From positions 148,161 to 212,160 of the forward strand of contig NZ_FWFP01000008.1 of the NCBI RefSeq assembly GCF_900172215.1: 64,000 bases of DNA, in the 5' to 3' direction. The position numbers were made by a program, and so were the translations under genes. Below, one piece after another: positions 1 to 8,499 of the stretch (the stretch's first letter is position 1; each line of letters opens with the position of its first letter). The notes under the pieces are model-generated. The model was not told the DNA's origin and made no database searches. It was given only the letters and a program-made list of their open reading frames with translations. The DNA comes from Ruegeria meonggei. Lineage in GTDB: Bacteria; Pseudomonadota; Alphaproteobacteria; Rhodobacterales; Rhodobacteraceae.

Positions 1-540
1 CAGTCCCATCAGATCAAACCACTTGGTGTCCGCGCTGCCAGTTTGAGAGGCCAAATCAGACAGGGCATGCTGCGCGTAAAGGGAAATGCGCATCGTCTCA
101 TCTGATTCACCAACGGATATTTCGAACCGCGAGACGACATTGTCACGCGCGATCTCTTCCATATTGGTGATCAACCCCGTCTTGCGCACATCCCCCGGTC
201 CCAACCCAAACGCCGCAGAAAACTCACGGTATCTTTTGTCGGACAGACGGTTGGACAGCGCATCATCTGCGTTAGTGCCATCTGACAGCACCTTCTGAAT
301 GAAATAGCGGTTGTTTATGTCATCTTCCAAACCAAACGCACCCAATGCCACTTGCAGCAAACGACGATCAGACACCAGATCTTCTGCCGATTGCACCTTT
401 GCGATCTTCTCCAGAAAATACTGCGTCTCCCTTTCGTTGACGGCCGAAGACGCATATCTGTCGAGCTGTGTATCGTAGTTACGCTGCAGAAAGCGCCAGC
501 CGACAATGCCGCCTGTGGGGATGACAGGCTGGAAAGTCAT
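1..540 (-). CDS. DUF1217 flagellar-locus protein (partial, C-terminus outside window)
   Basis: The reading frame starts with MTFQPVIPTGGIVGWRFLQR and stays open for 180 codons to the window edge, so the C-terminus is missing. The N-terminal pattern (TGGIVGW.FLQRNYDTQ, then DRRLLQVALGAFGLEDDINNRYF) matches the DUF1217 family found in alphaproteobacterial flagellar clusters. No biochemical role is established for the family. Its ATG overlaps the flbT stop (ATGA at 537-540), so it is very probably translated with flbT as the last visible gene of the flagellin-flaF-flbT series. A structural or assembly role in the flagellum is inferred from context only. Confidence 0.8.
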   Translation of the reverse strand, partial: MTFQPVIPTGGIVGWRFLQRNYDTQLDRYASSAVNERETQYFLEKIAKVQSAEDLVSDRRLLQVALGAFGLEDDINNRYFIQKVLSDGTNADDALSNRLSDKRYREFSAAFGLGPGDVRKTGLITNMEEIARDNVVSRFEISVGESDETMRISLYAQHALSDLASQTGSADTKWFDLMGL

Positions 541-938
541 TGCTGATAGGCCATCAATCGCTCTTCTCTGGGCAACAAGGCACGCAGAGATTTCAGACAT
601 TTGTAATACTGTTCAGCCAACAAAGCTTCGGTGGCCTCGGACAGCACCCGGTGACTGTCGGCGTCGGTGAACACCCGGCTTAGTTCCTCGACCCGCCGCA
701 GCAGTTGCTGACGGGCCTGGTCCGGCTCCATATCACCTGACAGCACAAGCTGGGCAGCGTAACATACACGCCGCACAGGCGTATTAACTTCGTCAGGATG
801 AATGGCGTCGCGCAGTCGCAGGACGTTCGCTTGTGGCGTCATGATCGAGAACCGGCTGCGGCGGTCCCCGTTTTCCACGACCACGCCATTGATCAATACC
901 CTCTCTTTCGGGGCCAGCTTCAGAACCAGGCCCCCCAT
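537..938 (-). CDS. flbT: Flagellar biosynthesis repressor FlbT
   Basis: The protein has 133 residues, the usual size for FlbT. The opening GLVLKLAPKERVLINGVVVENGDRRSR is the family hallmark. In Caulobacter, FlbT acts after transcription: it binds the 5' untranslated region of flagellin mRNA and lowers its stability until hook assembly is finished. Here the gene lies directly downstream of flaF, its functional partner, with a one-base stop/start overlap (TGATG at 936-940), and it is translationally coupled to the DUF1217 gene. The flagellin gene 450 bp upstream has a long structured leader that could be the target; that link is inference. Confidence 0.93.
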   Translation of the reverse strand: MGGLVLKLAPKERVLINGVVVENGDRRSRFSIMTPQANVLRLRDAIHPDEVNTPVRRVCYAAQLVLSGDMEPDQARQQLLRRVEELSRVFTDADSHRVLSEATEALLAEQYYKCLKSLRALLPREERLMAYQQ

Positions 939-1327
939 CAGCTTGCACCCATCTGTCGCAAGCCACGCAGGACAGCCATATTGATTTCAAGCAAGGGCTC
1001 CACCGTTGCCTTGTTACCCAAAATCTGGCTGCTGTGCTGCTCGGTGAATTCAGCCAGATAGAAAATCCGTGCACGCAATTCATTTGGTAACGCGTTGTCT
1101 GAATCCGCGACACCGCTGGCCAGAACGGTCCATAGGCGGCGGTTTTCATGCAGTGCCTGTACGAACCCTCCGAAATCGGTCTTTTGCCGGGTGGCCGCGG
1201 CTTTGAGTCGGTGCGTGATTTTTGAAATAGCCTCGTACTCGGTGTCGCGCGGGGTGCGCGCGGGGGCTGCGGTCTGAGCGTAGGCCCGATGTGCAAGAGA
1301 TTGCGGTGTCACTTGAAATCCTTCCAA
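938..1327 (-). CDS. flaF: Flagellar biosynthesis regulator FlaF
   Basis: The protein has 129 residues and is a typical FlaF: an Ala/Arg-rich start, the central segment WTVLASGVADSDNALP, then ELRARIFYLAEFTEQHS. FlaF is needed for flagellin synthesis or secretion in alphaproteobacteria and works opposite FlbT. The gene sits between flagellin and flbT on the same strand. Its stop codon overlaps the flbT start. A GAAA-capped hairpin at 1353-1374 separates it from flagellin, so it probably gets some transcription by read-through. Confidence 0.92.
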   Translation of the reverse strand: MEGFQVTPQSLAHRAYAQTAAPARTPRDTEYEAISKITHRLKAAATRQKTDFGGFVQALHENRRLWTVLASGVADSDNALPNELRARIFYLAEFTEQHSSQILGNKATVEPLLEINMAVLRGLRQMGAS

Positions 1328-1352
1328 TGGTCCGTCTTCTGGCGGTCAGGAT

Positions 1353-1374
1353 CGGGGCGCGTTTCCGCGCCCCG
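1353..1374 (-). terminator. Strong stem-loop between flagellin and flaF (attenuator or mRNA-stabilising hairpin)
   Basis: A perfect 9-bp GC-rich stem (CGGGGCGCG / CGCGCCCCG) is closed by a GAAA tetraloop when read on the minus strand. No run of U follows it, so it is not a classical intrinsic terminator. It lies 16 bases after the flagellin stop. A 3' stabiliser or partial terminator that leaves flagellin mRNA in excess over flaF-flbT is the likely role (inference). Confidence 0.55.
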
Positions 1375-1389
1375 GTTAGGTTTCGAAAC

Positions 1390-2634
1390 TTAACGGAACA
1401 GCGACAGGATCGACTGCGGTGCCTGGTTAGCGATCGACAGAGACTGTGTGGCCAGCTGCTGCTGTACCTGCAGGGCCTGCAGACAGGCCGAGGTCTCTTC
1501 CACGTCGGCATCAACCAGCGAGCCAATACCCGACTTGAACGAGTCCGACAGGTTCGAGATGAACTCTTGCTGGGTCTCAATCCGCCCCTGTGCCGAACCA
1601 AACGCTGCCGATGCGTCGATGGCGGTGTCGATCAGGCCTTCGATGGTCCCCAGCGCAGCAATTGCTCCGGCACCTGTTGAAACGTTAATCGATGACAGGG
1701 CACCAAGTCCGCCAGAACCCGCGTTGGTGAACTGAGCCGACACCGTAACGTCTTGATTTGCATCCGCACCGGCCGCAGCAGTACCCGTTGCAAAGGACAG
1801 CGTATTCGGTGCACCGGAAGAATCATAATCGACAGCAACACCCGTAATACCAAGCGCATCCACCTGGTTCTTAAGGCCAACGGCGACAAGTGCGTCAGTG
1901 TAGTTCGCGTCATAGGTTCCCGATGGATCAAGATCGCTGCCCTGAATTGTATAGGACACTTCCTGATCGCCAACTCTGATCGAAATACTGTCACCAACTA
2001 CAAAGTTGGCCGCTGAGCTGTCGATTACGATATCACCAGTACCCGCGGTACGGTCCATGGTGAAACCGGCCACATCGCCATCGGTTGTCACACCATCCGA
2101 AGTCGCAAGAACGTCTTTGGCGACGTAACCACCAATGGACAGGTCTTGTCCGGCAACAGCAATCGACGACGCCGTCACGGCACCGGTGTTGTCACGATCC
2201 AACGAAGACAGGATCGACGCAGATCCCCCGTTAACCAAGTTGAGCCCGTTGAACTGAGCAGCACCGACAACCGAGTTGATCTGCTCCCGCAAAGCGGTCA
2301 CATCCGTCTGGATTTTATCGCGGTCAACGTTGTCTTCCTGTGCTGCGACGATCTTTTCCTTCATCTGGGTCAGAAGGTCCGTCACGGTTTCCGACGCGTT
2401 TCGCGCCACTGCAACAGTTGACTCACCCAGTGCCAGGCTGTCTTTGATCGCGTTGAAGCCCTTGACGTCAGACTCCATGACTTTGGAGATCGCCCAGACG
2501 GCTGAGTTGTCCTTGGCAGTTGCAACGTCCTTACCGGTCGAGATCGCGCTCTGGGTTTGCGCCAGGTTCTTGTTGACTGATTTCAGGGTCTGCAGCGCAA
2601 CCATTGCGCCATTATTGGTCAGAATGCTGGACAT
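1390..2634 (-). CDS. Flagellin
   Basis: The protein has 414 residues from the ATG at 2634, which has a ribosome site (AAAAGGAAG) nine bases upstream; an in-frame codon at 2745 would add 37 basic residues unlike any flagellin. The N-terminal D0/D1 region (SSILTNNGAMVALQTLKSVN, about residues 1-150) and the C-terminal D1/D0 region (SNLSDSFKSGIGSLVDADVE to SIANQAPQSILSLFR) are both present. The middle (about 150-330) is variable, Gly/Ala/Asp rich and surface exposed. One cysteine is visible, at about residue 384 in the C-terminal helix. The filament is built from this subunit after export through the flagellar type III system, probably with the FlgN-like and FlaF proteins encoded alongside. Confidence 0.95.
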   Translation of the reverse strand: MSSILTNNGAMVALQTLKSVNKNLAQTQSAISTGKDVATAKDNSAVWAISKVMESDVKGFNAIKDSLALGESTVAVARNASETVTDLLTQMKEKIVAAQEDNVDRDKIQTDVTALREQINSVVGAAQFNGLNLVNGGSASILSSLDRDNTGAVTASSIAVAGQDLSIGGYVAKDVLATSDGVTTDGDVAGFTMDRTAGTGDIVIDSSAANFVVGDSISIRVGDQEVSYTIQGSDLDPSGTYDANYTDALVAVGLKNQVDALGITGVAVDYDSSGAPNTLSFATGTAAAGADANQDVTVSAQFTNAGSGGLGALSSINVSTGAGAIAALGTIEGLIDTAIDASAAFGSAQGRIETQQEFISNLSDSFKSGIGSLVDADVEETSACLQALQVQQQLATQSLSIANQAPQSILSLFR

Positions 2635-2841
2635 AGCTTTCTTCCTTTTCCGTTCGGGCCCTTTGCGCCCATGCTTTCCCGCACCACATGCGGGCTTTGA
2701 CATCTTTCTGATCACTGCGACCCGCCGTCGGGCTGTTCGCGCCACCTGCTGTTCAGGTGCCCGACCACCTTTGACGTCGATCTCCTAACGGAGTGCTAAG
2801 GTGCCGCGGCCAGAAAATTCGGATTTGATTTAAACCCGTGG
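2635..2841 (-). promoter_or_regulatory. Flagellin promoter and structured 5' leader
   Basis: This 207-base gap between the FlgN-like gene and the flagellin ATG is long for so dense a locus. Read on the minus strand it has a perfect hairpin, CACCTG-AACAG-CAGGTG (2743-2759), and a smaller one, CCCG-ACGG-CGGG (2721-2732), ahead of the ribosome site. I could not fix a convincing sigma-28 or sigma-54 promoter by eye. Because FlbT proteins bind flagellin leaders in other alphaproteobacteria, this is the natural candidate target in this genome. Confidence 0.5.
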
Positions 2842-3201
2842 CTATGCCCGTTTCTCCAGCTTCTTATTGCCACGCACCGAAAACCCGCTGCGTTGACCGT
2901 CCGCGCCATAGGTGCAGAACTCCTGCCGCACACGCCGAAGTTCCGCCATACGACCGGCAACAGCGCGAATCCCTTCGGCCGCACTGTTCAACTGGGCCTG
3001 ATTTCGTGTGACCTTTTTCTGAAGACGCATCAAATCGTCGCTATCAAAAACCTGCATGTCATTGACCGCACCGATCAGCTTTTCTTTTTCGGGCGCCATT
3101 TGGTTCAGCCGATCAAGGTCACCATCGACCAGCGCGGTACGTTCAAGATCCAGCACTTCTTCGAGGGATCTGATCAGGTCAGTTTCGGGTTTGGTCGGCA
3201 T
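2842..3201 (-). CDS. FlgN-like flagellar export chaperone
   Basis: The protein is a small, mostly helical, charged polypeptide of 119 residues. It starts with LIRSLEEVLDLERTALVDGDLDRLNQMAPEKEKLI, the pattern of FlgN-type chaperones, which keep hook-associated proteins unfolded for export. A second long helix (about residues 55-95) completes the expected helical hairpin. Its start overlaps the end of the FlgJ-like gene by 23 bases, implying one transcript. FlgN proteins diverge quickly, so the family call rests on size, helix pattern and position beside rod-binding and flagellin genes. Confidence 0.75.
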   Translation of the reverse strand: MPTKPETDLIRSLEEVLDLERTALVDGDLDRLNQMAPEKEKLIGAVNDMQVFDSDDLMRLQKKVTRNQAQLNSAAEGIRAVAGRMAELRRVRQEFCTYGADGQRSGFSVRGNKKLEKRA

Positions 3202-3466
3202 CGGCTTTCTCCATCAAGGACTGGAACAGGATTTCGGACAGGCCCACACCGCCGGATTTGGCCAGCTGTTGCGCCTGTTGCTGCACAAGGAACGAGGAAA
3301 ACTGGTCTTCCCCCTCGCCTCCGCCCAAGGACTGGCGCGCCTTGCCCAGCCCTGCGGACTTGAGCATGACTGTCAGAAACGCAGCCTCCAACTCGACGGC
3401 TGCGGTCTGCATTCGCTCGGCCGTTGTGGGGGCCTGCGCGGGGGGCGGGGTCGCAGAAATCTTCAT
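3179..3466 (-). CDS. FlgJ-like rod-binding protein (N-terminal domain only)
   Basis: The protein has 95 residues from the ATG at 3466, preceded by GGAG eight bases upstream; an in-frame ATG at 3487 would add seven residues but has a weaker ribosome site. The core AVELEAAFLTVMLKSAGLGKAR and GGGEGEDQFSSFLVQQQAQQLAKSGGVGLSE match the rod-binding (capping) domain of FlgJ. The C-terminal muramidase domain of enterobacterial FlgJ is absent, as is usual in alphaproteobacteria, where a separate lytic enzyme opens the wall for the rod. The gene is first in the minus-strand flagellar group and faces fliK across a 110-bp divergent gap. Confidence 0.85.
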   Translation of the reverse strand: MKISATPPPAQAPTTAERMQTAAVELEAAFLTVMLKSAGLGKARQSLGGGEGEDQFSSFLVQQQAQQLAKSGGVGLSEILFQSLMEKADADQTRN

Positions 3467-3577
3467 CGCTTTCTCCGAAATTTGCATCGAACTTTCTTGA
3501 TCAAAGGCGAAAGCAGTTAAAATAAATGTAACTTCCTGCAGGCAGGTTTCCGGTCACATAATCGGAGCCGGAGCAAA

Positions 3578-4789
3578 ATGCCCAACCCTCTTTCAGTGAT
3601 GCTGTCATCGCCCAATGCCACCGCAAAATCCGAGGCGAACACGCAGGAACGCCCCGATTCGCAAGCTGCGGCTTCGTTTCAAACGGTCATGGAGCAAGAG
3701 GCCGAACAGCCTTCTGAATTGTTAGAACCGTCAGCGGTTCAGGTCCCGGAACCCGAGGCTGAAGCGGATCTCACGGAAGAAGGTGACGCGGCGGAAATCG
3801 CCGTTGCTTCAGAAGATTCCCTGCTGCCAGAGGTGCCGGTTTCAGCGACACCCGCCCAGAATGAGACCGTTGAGAGACGCGTTGAGTCTGCCTTGGTTAC
3901 GACGCAACCCCCTCAAAAGACCCAGGCTGATGTTGAACCATCACACAAGCGACCTGCCGAAGCGCCTGCCGGGCAGGAAAACCAACCGCAGCTAACTGTC
4001 CATTCCGCCTTTCAGATACTTGGGCAGGGACATGCACATCCAAGAGCGATGCAGTCCGCAGCACCCCGACCAAAAGACGGATCTGCGGTGTCGATCAGTC
4101 CTGAAACGCGCCCGCAAGGTGTGCCCGATTTGGGCACCTCCTTTGACCCGGATCGCGACTCGCCCCGCATCCAAACCTCCGCAGGTGTCACGCCAAAACA
4201 GCCGACCGCGCAGGATCGCGCGCCGACCTTTGTTCAGATGCAGTTGCTGGCGACGGAAAAGACCGCATCCCAGACAGACGCCTCGTCGTTACGCGAGGTT
4301 GAAGACGTTCAGCCAATGCGCGACTCGCAGTTGTTTTCGCCGACCCGCGACGCCGGGCCAACCGTACAAGCCATGACGGCAACGGCCCGGGCGGAAGTCG
4401 CGCGTGCGATCGCGGGACAAATGGCAACGGCCATCACTGCGCGTCCCCACTCTGGCGCCATCGAAATCGCGCTGAATCCAGAGGAGCTGGGGCGTGTTTC
4501 AATCGTTCTGAACGGGCGCGACGACGGGCTGCATCTGGCAATTGCGGCAGAGCGTCCGGAAACCCTTGAAATGATGCGGCGGCACCTGTCGGTCCTTGAG
4601 GCCGAGTTCCGCAATCTTGGTCTGGGGGACCTGTCCTTTGATCTGGGCACGTCGTCCGATGCCCAGCATGACGGATCACCGAGCGAAGACACCACAGCGT
4701 TTTCCGCCCCACCCCCGGAAAACAGAGCCGAAGACGGCCCGACCCTGGCCCGCATGGGGGCTGACGGGCGTATCGATATAAGGATGTGA
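3578..4789 (+). CDS. fliK: Flagellar hook-length control protein FliK
   Basis: The protein has 403 residues. The first 280 are low-complexity, rich in Pro, Gln, Glu and Ala, as expected for the extended molecular-ruler part of FliK. The conserved C-terminal domain spans about residues 285-375 (IEIALNPEELGRVSIVLNGR, then LEMMRRHLSVLEAEFRNLGL). That domain contacts the export gate and switches secretion from hook to filament subunits. It is followed at once by flgD, so the two hook genes form one unit. Confidence 0.9.
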   Translation: MPNPLSVMLSSPNATAKSEANTQERPDSQAAASFQTVMEQEAEQPSELLEPSAVQVPEPEAEADLTEEGDAAEIAVASEDSLLPEVPVSATPAQNETVERRVESALVTTQPPQKTQADVEPSHKRPAEAPAGQENQPQLTVHSAFQILGQGHAHPRAMQSAAPRPKDGSAVSISPETRPQGVPDLGTSFDPDRDSPRIQTSAGVTPKQPTAQDRAPTFVQMQLLATEKTASQTDASSLREVEDVQPMRDSQLFSPTRDAGPTVQAMTATARAEVARAIAGQMATAITARPHSGAIEIALNPEELGRVSIVLNGRDDGLHLAIAAERPETLEMMRRHLSVLEAEFRNLGLGDLSFDLGTSSDAQHDGSPSEDTTAFSAPPPENRAEDGPTLARMGADGRIDIRM

Positions 4790-4791
4790 GT

Positions 4792-5457
4792 ATGATTACC
4801 CCAACGCAACAAACAACCCAGACCAATACGCCGACCGCATCAGCAGCGCAGTCAAAGACTTCGGGCCTGGCTTCGGACTTTGAGACATTTCTGCTGATGT
4901 TGACGGCACAAGCACGTAATCAGGACCCGCTCGAACCGCTGGATTCCTCGGAATATGCGTCGCAACTGGCGCAGTTCTCGATGGTAGAACAGCAGGTTCA
5001 GACCAATGATCTACTGTCCGATCTGGCCCTGTCTTTGGGCAGTGTGAATCTTGAGGAACTGGCCAGCTGGGTCGGCATGGATGTACGGGCCGCAGCCGCG
5101 TTTCAATTTGATGGCGCTCCCGAAACATTGTTCGCTCAGGCCGAGCCCGCAGCGACAAGCGCCGTTATGGTTATCCGCGACAGCGACGGGACGGTGATCG
5201 ACCGGATCACGGCTCCCACCAATGAAACCGAGTTTGTCTGGGCAGGCACGGCAAGTGATGGCAGCCCGTTGCCAGACGGCACTTACGCGGCCACATTGGA
5301 AAGCTATGACGGCGACGAGCTGCTGTCAGAACAGCTGGCAGCTACCTATCATCAGGTTGTCGAGGCTCAGGTCGGAGAAGATGCGGTGCTGTTGACACTC
5401 GACAGTGGTCAGATTGTACCGGCAGGAACAGTGACGGCGGTTCGAACCGGAACTTGA
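4792..5457 (+). CDS. flgD: Flagellar hook assembly scaffold FlgD
   Basis: The N-terminal scaffold signature is clear: DFETFLLMLTAQARNQDPLEPLDSSEYASQLAQFSMVEQ (about residues 26-65). It is followed by the Ig-like and Tudor-like region that caps the growing hook (about 85-215). The protein is 221 residues. The ATG at 4792 is preferred because AAGGA at 4780-4784 is well spaced for it; a GTG at 4786 is too close to that site. It follows fliK with no real gap. Confidence 0.92.
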   Translation: MITPTQQTTQTNTPTASAAQSKTSGLASDFETFLLMLTAQARNQDPLEPLDSSEYASQLAQFSMVEQQVQTNDLLSDLALSLGSVNLEELASWVGMDVRAAAAFQFDGAPETLFAQAEPAATSAVMVIRDSDGTVIDRITAPTNETEFVWAGTASDGSPLPDGTYAATLESYDGDELLSEQLAATYHQVVEAQVGEDAVLLTLDSGQIVPAGTVTAVRTGT

Positions 5458-5512
5458 TCTGCTGGGCGGGACAGGCCAAACCTGTGCAACCTGCGACTCG
5501 ATTGCTCTACCG

Positions 5513-6379
5513 GTGACCCCTCTGCCTGACTCCATCGCCCCACCTTTGGATCTTGTTGACGACCTGCGCGGCCAAGGCCTTGTCGCAGCCAGGGCGCAGT
5601 TTCAAACCCTGTATGGTGGGCGTACCAATCAGGTCTGGAAAGTGATCGGGGAAGATGGCGGCAAGGTTCTGAAACTTTATCGCGCCGGAATCCACAATCC
5701 GTTGTTTCGCAACGATGCCACACTGGAAGCCCAGTGCCTGAGGGCGTTGGACCACACCGGATTTGTTCCCCGCCTGCGCGCCACCGGCCGGCATAAATTG
5801 GGCCAATGGGTGTTTTACGACCATGCGCCGGGTTCACCCTGGCGGGACGGGTCTGCCCTTGCCGCTGTGCTGCTGCAAACCTTCCATCGGCTCAACCTGC
5901 CTATTGAGGCACCAAAGGGCTGCAACGGCAGCACGGATCTGCAGCGACACGGTCAGCGTATTCTTGATGGCTGCACATCCCCTGCGCGCCAGCGTCTGGA
6001 GGAATTGCGCCCCACTGAACAGGTTGCCCCAACCCTCCATACCTGCCTCATCCATGGTGACCCGGTGGCCGGTAACATTCTGGTCGCGCAGTCGGGGCTG
6101 ACCCTGATTGACTGGCAATGCCCGATGCAGGGCGATCCGACAGAGGACTTGGCGCTGTTCTTGTCCCCTGCCATGCAGCATGTCTATCGCGGTGCGGCTT
6201 TGCGTCGGGAAGAAGAGGATCAGTTTCTGGCCGCCTATGACAACGCCCATACAGTCGAACGCTTCAAAGCGCTGCGCCGCTGGTATGCGTGGCGAATGGC
6301 AGCGTATTGCTTGTGGCGGGTCGAAAACGGCGCCGCGGATTATGCCGCAGGTTTGGAACTGGAAATCGCCACTCTTTAA
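5513..6379 (+). CDS. Phosphotransferase of the aminoglycoside/choline kinase fold
   Basis: The protein has 288 residues from a GTG start; no ATG lies further upstream in frame. The kinase-like pattern is visible: an N-lobe strand with VLKLYRAG (Lys for ATP), then the catalytic loop HGDPVAGNILV (about residue 182) and the metal-binding DWQCPMQGDPTEDLALFL. These are the motifs of the APH/choline kinase superfamily (PF01636). The true substrate cannot be read from sequence; small hydroxylated amines are typical. It converges with the FAD oxidoreductase gene, leaving only three bases between stop codons, and stands beside polyamine genes, which may hint at an amine substrate. Confidence 0.75.
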   Translation: MTPLPDSIAPPLDLVDDLRGQGLVAARAQFQTLYGGRTNQVWKVIGEDGGKVLKLYRAGIHNPLFRNDATLEAQCLRALDHTGFVPRLRATGRHKLGQWVFYDHAPGSPWRDGSALAAVLLQTFHRLNLPIEAPKGCNGSTDLQRHGQRILDGCTSPARQRLEELRPTEQVAPTLHTCLIHGDPVAGNILVAQSGLTLIDWQCPMQGDPTEDLALFLSPAMQHVYRGAALRREEEDQFLAAYDNAHTVERFKALRRWYAWRMAAYCLWRVENGAADYAAGLELEIATL

Positions 6380-6382
6380 TCT

Positions 6383-7684
6383 CTACAAATCCCAGAGCCC
6401 CATGACTGCATAGGCCGGTGGCATCAACACACGCCGCCAGAGCCCAAGTGGAAATCGGCCCGGTGCGCGCGCAATCGGTTCCGGAAGTTCGGCATCCTTC
6501 CCCAGAGCCAACCGGGCCAATGCCCGCCCGCAATAGGTTCCCATCGCCACCCCGTTTCCGTGATAAGCAAAGCCAGCATACAGGCCCGCCCGACCCGCGA
6601 CGGGCCCGGCAAATGGCACCAAATCCCGCGACAGACACACCATTCCGGACCACATATGGGTCACGTCGACATCTGCCCAGGCCGGAAACATCCGCGCAAA
6701 GTCTTTGTGCACCTTGCGACGAATCGCAACCTCGGCCCCCGAAGACGAGCGCAGCCCGCCGCGCATGCCGAACAAAAACCGCCGGTCAGGCATCAGACGG
6801 AAATAATGCAGAAGGTTGCGGGTGTCGTAAGACATCTGGTCGGTGGTCCAACCTTGGGCCAATAGCTCGGCCTGCGACAAAGGGCGCGTAACCAGCACTG
6901 TGGATTGCGCGGGCATATAGCGGCCAGCCATCCAGGGCGGCACATCCTCGCTGGAATAGCCGTTGGTGCAGACCAGCACGTTAGCCGCTGTAACGCGGCC
7001 CGACACCGTCTGAACAGCATACCCGGATTGACCATGTATGATCCCCTGAACAGCACTGTTCTGAAACAGCTGCGCACCATGAGATTGGGCGGCCTGCGCC
7101 AACCCGAACAGATATTTTCTGGGATTCAGACCAAAGCCGACGGGATTGGTGTACCCGCCATGAAACCCGCCACTGAAACCCGATCCCGGTAGGTCGCCTG
7201 GTTCATGCAATATGCCCGACGTATCAGCGTCCCGACGCAACTTTTCCATCGCGCGCGGCGTGTGAGCCAGCTGAGTTTCGCCTTTCGAATGTACATCCGC
7301 ATCGATTTGGTGCGTGGCGAGAATATCCGCGACAAGATGAACCGCGTCCGCTTCGGCCTGGGCATAGTGTTGTGCGGCAACGACCCCGTATCGGCGCGTC
7401 ATGGCCTTGTGGCTCAGCTTTGAACCGCCAAGGCAGCAGAATCCGCCATTGCGCCCAGAGGCCCCCCATCCAGGTGTTTCAGCCTCAAACACAGCGACCG
7501 ACGACCCGGCCCGAGCCAGATGCAACGCGGCGGACAGGCCGGTGAATCCACCACCGACAATTGCAACGTCAACACGTTGATCGCCCTGATGAACCGGCCA
7601 GACCGGGCGGCCAATTGTATCGTCCCACCAGCACCCGTCGCGTGGGCCGGGGCCATAGGTATAGTGCGGGTACAGCCGTTTCAT
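6383..7684 (-). CDS. FAD-dependent amine oxidoreductase (DAO family, PuuB/OrdL-like)
   Basis: The protein has 433 residues. The dinucleotide-binding motif VAIVGGGFTGLSAALHLARAG (about residue 40) is followed by the FAD contact ETPGWGASGRNGGF, typical of gamma-glutamylputrescine oxidase and related DAO-family enzymes. The C-terminal segment YAGFAYHGNGVAMGTYCGRALA is the second FAD-binding stretch. The gene is last in the potF-A-H-I operon, four bases after the permease. Together with the aminotransferase upstream it points to oxidation of putrescine or a similar imported amine in the cytoplasm. The exact substrate is inferred from context. Confidence 0.85.
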   Translation of the reverse strand: MKRLYPHYTYGPGPRDGCWWDDTIGRPVWPVHQGDQRVDVAIVGGGFTGLSAALHLARAGSSVAVFEAETPGWGASGRNGGFCCLGGSKLSHKAMTRRYGVVAAQHYAQAEADAVHLVADILATHQIDADVHSKGETQLAHTPRAMEKLRRDADTSGILHEPGDLPGSGFSGGFHGGYTNPVGFGLNPRKYLFGLAQAAQSHGAQLFQNSAVQGIIHGQSGYAVQTVSGRVTAANVLVCTNGYSSEDVPPWMAGRYMPAQSTVLVTRPLSQAELLAQGWTTDQMSYDTRNLLHYFRLMPDRRFLFGMRGGLRSSSGAEVAIRRKVHKDFARMFPAWADVDVTHMWSGMVCLSRDLVPFAGPVAGRAGLYAGFAYHGNGVAMGTYCGRALARLALGKDAELPEPIARAPGRFPLGLWRRVLMPPAYAVMGLWDL

Positions 7685-8499
7685 TCAGCGCGCGCGGCGG
7701 CCATTTCGTCCTGCTTTTGCCGCACCATCGCACGTTTCGTGACCAGTGACGCGGTAATGACCCCCACTGTCACAACCGCAATCATAAGCGTGGACAGCGC
7801 GTTGATCTCGGGGCTAACCCCCAAACGCACCGCTGAAAAGATCTTGATTGGCAAGGTCGTGGCCGAGGGGCCCGACGTGAACGACGCAATCACCAGATCG
7901 TCCAGTGACAAGGTAAAGGCCAGCAACCAGCCCGAGATCACCGCAGGCGCAATGATCGGCAGGGTAACCAGACGAAAGGCCTGTGCCGCCGTGCATCCAA
8001 GATCTAGCGCGGCCTCTTCCAAGGACTGATCAAACGTAATCAGCCGCGAGGATACGACAACCGAGACGAAGCACATCGAAAAGGTCGTATGCGCCAGAAC
8101 GATGGTCAAAATGCCCCGATCCAGCCCGATCCCGATAAAGAGCAGCAGCAAGGACAGGCCGGTGATCACTTCGGGCATCACCAGCGGCGCGTAGATCATG
8201 CCGGAAAACAGGGTGCGTCCAAAGAACCGCCCCCCGCGCACCAGAACATACGCCGCCGCTGTGCCGAGAATGGTCGCCAGCGTTGACGAGAACACCGCAA
8301 CCCGAACAGTGACCCAGGCCGCATCCAGAAAGGCCTGGTTCTGCAGCAACTCACCATACCATTTAGTCGAGAACCCGGCCCAGACCGTGACCAGCTTGCT
8401 TTCGTTAAAGCTGAAGATGATCAAAATGATCATCGGGATGTAAAGAAACGCAAACCCCAGTGTCAGCGAAACCGTGTTGAACCAGCTCATCCTGTTCAT
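7681..8499 (-). CDS. potI: Polyamine ABC transporter permease PotI
   Basis: The protein has 272 residues and about six membrane segments. The first is SWFNTVSLTLGFAFLYIPMIILIIFSF. The cytoplasmic coupling helix (EAA loop) reads LEEAALDLGCTAAQAFRLVTLPIIAPAVISG, where the ATPase docks. The start at 8499 overlaps the potH stop (ATGA), the normal arrangement for a PotH-PotI pair. It moves putrescine or spermidine delivered by PotF across the inner membrane. Confidence 0.92.
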   Translation of the reverse strand: MNRMSWFNTVSLTLGFAFLYIPMIILIIFSFNESKLVTVWAGFSTKWYGELLQNQAFLDAAWVTVRVAVFSSTLATILGTAAAYVLVRGGRFFGRTLFSGMIYAPLVMPEVITGLSLLLLFIGIGLDRGILTIVLAHTTFSMCFVSVVVSSRLITFDQSLEEAALDLGCTAAQAFRLVTLPIIAPAVISGWLLAFTLSLDDLVIASFTSGPSATTLPIKIFSAVRLGVSPEINALSTLMIAVVTVGVITASLVTKRAMVRQKQDEMAAARAE

